From the NCBI GenBank assembly GCA_024279935.1, contig JAJRQZ010000066.1, positions 1 to 64,000 on the forward strand: DNA of 64,000 nucleotides, in the 5' to 3' direction. A program made the position numbers and the translations under genes. The notes under the pieces are model-generated. The model made no database searches, had not been told where the DNA came from, and saw nothing but the letters and a program-made list of their open reading frames with translations. Source of the stretch: Bacteroidota bacterium. Its GTDB lineage: Bacteria > Bacteroidota > Bacteroidia > Bacteroidales > F082. Shown piece by piece: positions 60,177 through 64,000 of the stretch; the stretch's first letter is position 1; each line of letters starts with the position of its first letter.

Positions 60177-60290
60177 TATATTTGATGTTTTTATCAGAAG
60201 GCGAAATTACTAAATCATTTGATTGATAAACGGTATAATTCGCCCATATAGGATGTTTGAAACTTTATGTCGGTAATTTTTATGCAAAAT

Positions 60291-61478
60291 ATGATGTTGA
60301 AAAAAAGTTTTCTGTTTGTTTTGGGCTTAGCGATGTGCTCGTTAATCTTTGCTCAGGACATTCAGCTAACGGAATATGAGTCGATTACTACCGGCTCGCA
60401 GCGTTTCGGTATTTATGGCCCTGAACTGAGGGGGAAGCGTGTTGCCGTGGTGGCCAACAAGGCTTCCAAGGTTGGTGACGAGCATTTAATAGATTTTCTT
60501 TTGCGGAAGGAGGTTAGGATAGCCAAAGTTTTTAGTCCGGAGCATGGCTTTAGGGCCGATGCCGCTGCTGGCGAACTGGTGGAGAGCGATACCGATGCCA
60601 TGACGGGCTTGCAAATAGTCTCGCTATACGGCTATCACAAAAAACCGACCCATAGTGATCTTGAGAACATCGACCTGGTGGTGTTCGACCTTCAGGATGT
60701 GGGTGTTCGCTTTTACACTTATATATCTACCCTGACTTATGTTATGGAAGCATGTGCCGAAAACAACAAGCCCCTCATTTTGCTCGACCGCCCGAACCCA
60801 AATGCCTATTATGTTGACGGCCCCGTTTTGGAACCCGGGTTCAAGTCATTTGTGGGGATGCATCCCGTTCCGATAGTTTATGGCATGACCATAGGTGAGT
60901 TTGCGGTAATGATAAACGAAGAAGGCTGGCTTTACGGTGGCGTAAAATGTGATCTGGAAATAGTGGAAATGAAAAATTACACTCATGACATGATCGTGAA
61001 ATTGCCCGAGAAACCATCGCCTAACCTTCCTGGCTGGGAGTCGGTCTATCTATATCCTTCGCTATGTTTATTTGAGGGAACCGTTGTGAGCGTGGGGCGC
61101 GGAACCGATTATCCGTTCCAGGTTTTTGGCCATCCCGATTTGAAGGGTGGTACTTATTCGTTTACTCCCGAGGCAAATCCGGGATCCAGGCACCCAAAGC
61201 TCGAGTCCGAAAAATGTATTGGCCGGAATTTAACTGGCTATGCCCATAATTATGCGAAAAATGAGCCAAGGATTAATTTAACCTGGTTGATAGCTACTTA
61301 TGGTGCACTGGCTAATGAGGGCGCTTTTTTTAATGATTATTTCGACAAGCTTGCCGGAACGGATAGGTTAAGGAAGCAAATCGAAAAAGGGTTTAGCCAA
61401 GATAAAATCAGGAACTCGTGGAAGGCCAAGTTGGGCAAGTTTAAGAAAATACGTCAAAAATACCTTATATACGGATAA
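60291..61478 (+). CDS. namZ: Exo-beta-N-acetylmuramidase NamZ (DUF1343, GH171)
   Basis: A 395-aa exported protein with a signal peptide (LFVLGLAMCSLIFAQ). DUF1343 motifs are VAVVANKASKVGDEHLIDFL, VFSPEHGFRADAAAGE, FDLQDVGVRFYTYISTLTYVMEA and LDRPNPN. NamZ removes N-acetylmuramic acid from peptidoglycan fragments, making substrates for NagZ-type enzymes such as the GH3 protein at 31915. ATGs at 60291 and 60294 both begin the signal peptide; an upstream ATG at 60267 adds eight extra residues before it. The antiporter gene starts 1 base after the stop. Confidence 0.9.
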   Translation: MMLKKSFLFVLGLAMCSLIFAQDIQLTEYESITTGSQRFGIYGPELRGKRVAVVANKASKVGDEHLIDFLLRKEVRIAKVFSPEHGFRADAAAGELVESDTDAMTGLQIVSLYGYHKKPTHSDLENIDLVVFDLQDVGVRFYTYISTLTYVMEACAENNKPLILLDRPNPNAYYVDGPVLEPGFKSFVGMHPVPIVYGMTIGEFAVMINEEGWLYGGVKCDLEIVEMKNYTHDMIVKLPEKPSPNLPGWESVYLYPSLCLFEGTVVSVGRGTDYPFQVFGHPDLKGGTYSFTPEANPGSRHPKLESEKCIGRNLTGYAHNYAKNEPRINLTWLIATYGALANEGAFFNDYFDKLAGTDRLRKQIEKGFSQDKIRNSWKAKLGKFKKIRQKYLIYG

Positions 61479-61479
61479 T

Positions 61480-63099
61480 ATGTTTGAGATATGGAGCATT
61501 GATGCAATATGGATAAGCGTGGCTTTCTTTTTCGGGGTTATTGCGAAGAAGGTCAATCTGCCTCCCCTGATAGGTTACCTCGCAGGTGGTTTTTTCCTCA
61601 ACTTTATTGGTATTGCCGAAGGCGGAACGGCCTTGCATGTGATTTCCGAGCTTGGTATAATGCTATTGCTTTTTACCATTGGCTTGAAGTTAGATGTAAA
61701 ATCCCTTTTATCGAAAGATATATGGTTGTCAGCAGGCTTGCACATGGTCTTAAGTATATTGGCATTCAGTATGTTAGTATTTATACTAAGTTTTTTTGGA
61801 TTAAGCGGGATAGGGGGGCTCGGCATCGGTTCGGCCATGATAATAGGGTTTGCGCTAAGTTTCTCAAGTACCGTATTTGCGGTTAAAATACTTGAGGAAA
61901 GGGGAGAGATAACTTCATATCATGGAAACTTATCTATTGGTATATTGATATTCCAGGATATTGTTGCGGTAGTTTACCTGACATTTTCGAAAGGTGTATT
62001 GCCAAATTTGTGGGCACTTGGTTTGCCAATCTATTTATTGCTCATCCGGTATGTATTGGTTTGGTTTTTAAAATTGCTCGATAAAAACGAGCTACTCACT
62101 CTTTTTGGTTTTTTGTCCGCTTTTGTCGCAGGGGCGTTCGCATTTGAGTTTTCCGGTATAAAACCTGATCTGGGGGCATTGGTTATTGGAATGTTGTTGG
62201 GCTCTCATCCCCGTTCCAAGGTATTGGCAAAACATATGTTGGGGTTTAAGGATTTTTTCCTTATTGCCTTCTTTCTCAATATTGGGTTGTCGGGCTTGCC
62301 CGATATAAACATGCTTGTCGTCGCTTTGCTGTTTGCCATCGCGATTCCGTTGAAGGGAGGACTCTTCATGCTTATACTCACACGTATGAACCTAAGGGCG
62401 CGCACTGCTTGGCTCGTTACGCTTAGTCTGTCGAATTATAGTGAATTTGGATTAATAATAGCTGCATTGGGTTATAAAAATGGCATGCTTGATGAAAAAT
62501 GGTTGATTATTATCGCCCTTGCCCTTTCTTTTTCCTATCTTCTTGTTTCTCCTTTAAATGCTCATGCGCATAGCCTTTATCAGAGATATTCGGATATATT
62601 GATGAGGCTGAACACCAAAACTGACCATCCCGACGACCAACCATTGGACCTGGGCGATGCCAGGGTGGTTATCTGCGGAATGGGCCACGTTGGCAGGGCG
62701 GCATACCATCAGCTCACAAAAAAGTTTGGCAATAAGGTTATTGCGATCGACTACGACAGGATGGTTGTGAACAGCTTGAGCAAGACCAACAAAAACATAG
62801 TGTGGGGCGATACTACTGATTTCAATTTCTGGAGGAACGTTAACATGCCCGATGCAGAGCTGATTATGATGACCATGCATGATTTTGCCTCTAACAACAA
62901 CACGGCCCTGGCCTTACAAAAGTGCTCAAATACCAAGGTAAAGATCTCGGCGCCCGGATATACCCCTGAAGAGCATAGCAGCTTGAAAGATAGTGGAGTT
63001 GACTATGTTTATAATTATTATAGCCGTGCAGGATCGGAATTTGCTACGGGATTTCTTAATTTCCTCGAAAACAGGGAGAATGAGAATATGGGTTACTGA
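61480..63099 (+). CDS. KefB/YbaL-like cation:proton antiporter with TrkA-N domain
   Basis: A 539-aa membrane protein with about 12 helices in the sodium/hydrogen exchanger fold (VNLPPLIGYLAGGFFLNF, LSFSSTVFAVKILEERGEI) followed by a cytoplasmic RCK/TrkA-N domain at residues about 400-520, with the NAD-binding loop VVICGMGHVGRAAY. It resembles KefB/KefC and YbaL, which exchange K+ or Na+ for protons and respond to NAD(H) or glutathione adducts. It starts 1 base after namZ, so it shares the transcript. The transported ion is not certain. Confidence 0.9.
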   Translation: MFEIWSIDAIWISVAFFFGVIAKKVNLPPLIGYLAGGFFLNFIGIAEGGTALHVISELGIMLLLFTIGLKLDVKSLLSKDIWLSAGLHMVLSILAFSMLVFILSFFGLSGIGGLGIGSAMIIGFALSFSSTVFAVKILEERGEITSYHGNLSIGILIFQDIVAVVYLTFSKGVLPNLWALGLPIYLLLIRYVLVWFLKLLDKNELLTLFGFLSAFVAGAFAFEFSGIKPDLGALVIGMLLGSHPRSKVLAKHMLGFKDFFLIAFFLNIGLSGLPDINMLVVALLFAIAIPLKGGLFMLILTRMNLRARTAWLVTLSLSNYSEFGLIIAALGYKNGMLDEKWLIIIALALSFSYLLVSPLNAHAHSLYQRYSDILMRLNTKTDHPDDQPLDLGDARVVICGMGHVGRAAYHQLTKKFGNKVIAIDYDRMVVNSLSKTNKNIVWGDTTDFNFWRNVNMPDAELIMMTMHDFASNNNTALALQKCSNTKVKISAPGYTPEEHSSLKDSGVDYVYNYYSRAGSEFATGFLNFLENRENENMGY

Positions 63100-63441
63100 T
63101 CATTCTACCACAAGCGATTTTATTTTCAGTTCCTTGCCGTTTAAGGTCTCTATATAATATCCCTCGCACTTTGGGCATTGATCGAATGCTGTCATGATTT
63201 CAAACTCATGACCGCAATCCTTGCACCTTCCATTTGCCTGAATTTTGTTCACTACTATTTTAGCACCATCGAGCAAAGTGTTCTTTGTCGCCGATTCCAT
63301 GGCAAAATCCAGGGCATGAAACTCTATTCCCGCCATTGTTCCAATATCCAGGACCAGTTCGCTTATGGTATCCGAGTTGGCCCTCCTGGCCTCTTTTTCG
63401 GCAATTTCTATTATGCTTAACGCAATGGAGAATTCGTGCAT
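63100..63441 (-). CDS. hypA: Hydrogenase nickel metallochaperone HypA
   Basis: A 113-aa protein. The N-terminal MHEFSIA supplies the nickel-binding His and Glu, and two CxxC pairs (GRCKDCGHEF and DQCPKCEGY) bind structural zinc. HypA delivers Ni to [NiFe]-hydrogenase maturation with HypB. No other hydrogenase or hyp gene is in the window. The ATG at 63441 is taken since the His must be residue 2; a longer frame starts at 63456. It is convergent with, and abuts, the antiporter gene, and follows the aminotransferase gene by 73 bases. Confidence 0.95.
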   Translation of the reverse strand: MHEFSIALSIIEIAEKEARRANSDTISELVLDIGTMAGIEFHALDFAMESATKNTLLDGAKIVVNKIQANGRCKDCGHEFEIMTAFDQCPKCEGYYIETLNGKELKIKSLVVE

Positions 63442-63514
63442 ATTATTTTCTTTCATGTGGCAAAAAGGAAATTCCCGCCTTCTTTCCCCAATATCTAGTG
63501 AAAAGCCTTAATGT

Positions 63515-64000
63515 TTATATCCTTCCCGGATAAACTTTTAGTGCTTCTTCCAAAACCTTGACCGAGCTCTTCAAATCATCCAGTTTAAGTACATAACTAA
63601 TCCTCACCTCATCTTTTCCTCTTCCCGGGCTTGAATAGAACCCTGTTGCTGGAGCAAGCATAACAGTTTGGCTTTCAAACGAAAAATCTTCTAAGAGCCA
63701 TTTGCAGAACTTGTCGGAATCATCGATGGGAAGCCTGGCCATAACATAAAATGCGCCAAGCGGGTTAGGGCAATACGCATTTTTTATCTTGTTTATTCCT
63801 TCAACGACGGCATTTCGGCGGGCAATATATTCTTTTTTTACTTTTACGAAGTATTCTTCAGGTGTGTCAACGGCGGCCTCTGCTGCAATCTGCCCGAAAG
63901 ATGGCGGGCTCAAGCGGGCCTGTGCGAATTTCAGCGCAGTAGCCATCAATTCCTGGTTTTTTGAGGCCAGCCATCCCACTCTTGCGCCGCATGCGCTATA
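63515..64000 (-). CDS. PLP-dependent class I/II aminotransferase, C-terminal part (start beyond window)
   Basis: Only the last 161 residues are inside the window; the frame runs off the right edge. It opens with YSACGARVGWLASKNQELM, which follows the catalytic Lys of the SKRYSACGARIG-type motif in Bacteroidota aspartate-aminotransferase-like enzymes; that Lys lies just past the edge. Near the end, MLAPATGFYSSPGRGKDEVRISYVL carries the substrate-carboxylate Arg. Substrate unknown. hypA follows 73 bases after its stop. Confidence 0.9.
   Translation of the reverse strand, partial: YSACGARVGWLASKNQELMATALKFAQARLSPPSFGQIAAEAAVDTPEEYFVKVKKEYIARRNAVVEGINKIKNAYCPNPLGAFYVMARLPIDDSDKFCKWLLEDFSFESQTVMLAPATGFYSSPGRGKDEVRISYVLKLDDLKSSVKVLEEALKVYPGRI

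Overview
The window is chromosomal DNA from a member of the Bacteroidota, most likely Bacteroidales or a Marinilabiliales-type relative. Three things support this. Many genes are preceded by the TAnnTTTG -7 element used by the Bacteroidota primary sigma factor. Several gene pairs and families are typical of the phylum: rho beside a DUF4293 gene, a two-gene transketolase, DUF3078, BatA/VWA proteins, a GH3/serine-hydrolase fusion, and signal peptidase I with an extra N-terminal membrane domain. The glutamate dehydrogenase, ParC and RmuC proteins also look like those of Bacteroidales. I saw no rRNA, tRNA, CRISPR array, prophage or intact transposase gene.

Layout. 0-12.7 kb: a truncated RHS remnant, gdhA, a frameshifted basic exported protein, a DUF438/hemerythrin/PAS sensor, rlmD, two cell-wall lipoproteins (glucosaminidase and L,D-transpeptidase), a BatA-type VWA membrane protein and parC, whose last codons look frameshifted. 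12.8-27.5 kb: the least familiar part. A double-AAA+ protein converges on a five-gene minus-strand set, which diverges at about 22.2 kb from a four-gene plus-strand set. Together they encode exported LPP20-like and CsgG-like proteins, a transglutaminase-like protein, a pentapeptide-like/ion-channel fusion, a zinc-ribbon protein and small membrane proteins. A lipoprotein gene and a 177-bp MITE with perfect target duplication follow. 27.8-36.3 kb: aroK, the two transketolase subunit genes with a VWA gene lodged between them, a GH3/serine-hydrolase fusion, a membrane protein and a rhomboid protease. 36.4-45.7 kb: a large propeller-type sensor kinase without a receiver or DNA-binding domain, a DHH-like protein of unknown role, lepB, ftsK and a LolA-like gene. 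46.2-50.7 kb: a thiamine-binding protein/PnuC/NadR-like kinase/glycosyltransferase operon, a tandem universal stress protein and a DUF1573 lipoprotein. 50.7-64 kb: rho and DUF4293, a phosphodiesterase, DUF3078, a double TonB domain protein, rmuC-rlmB, rplS, a repeat-bearing intergenic region, a LolE-like permease, namZ, a KefB-like antiporter, hypA and the start-truncated end of an aminotransferase.

Two themes recur. One is envelope and peptidoglycan turnover: glucosaminidase, L,D-transpeptidase, GH3 NagZ-type enzyme, NamZ, LolA/LolE and TonB. The other is the divergent envelope cluster at 15.6-26.5 kb, with the adjacent AAA+ gene. That cluster is the best candidate here for an undescribed system; its shared function is inference from gene order and domains, not something the sequence proves.
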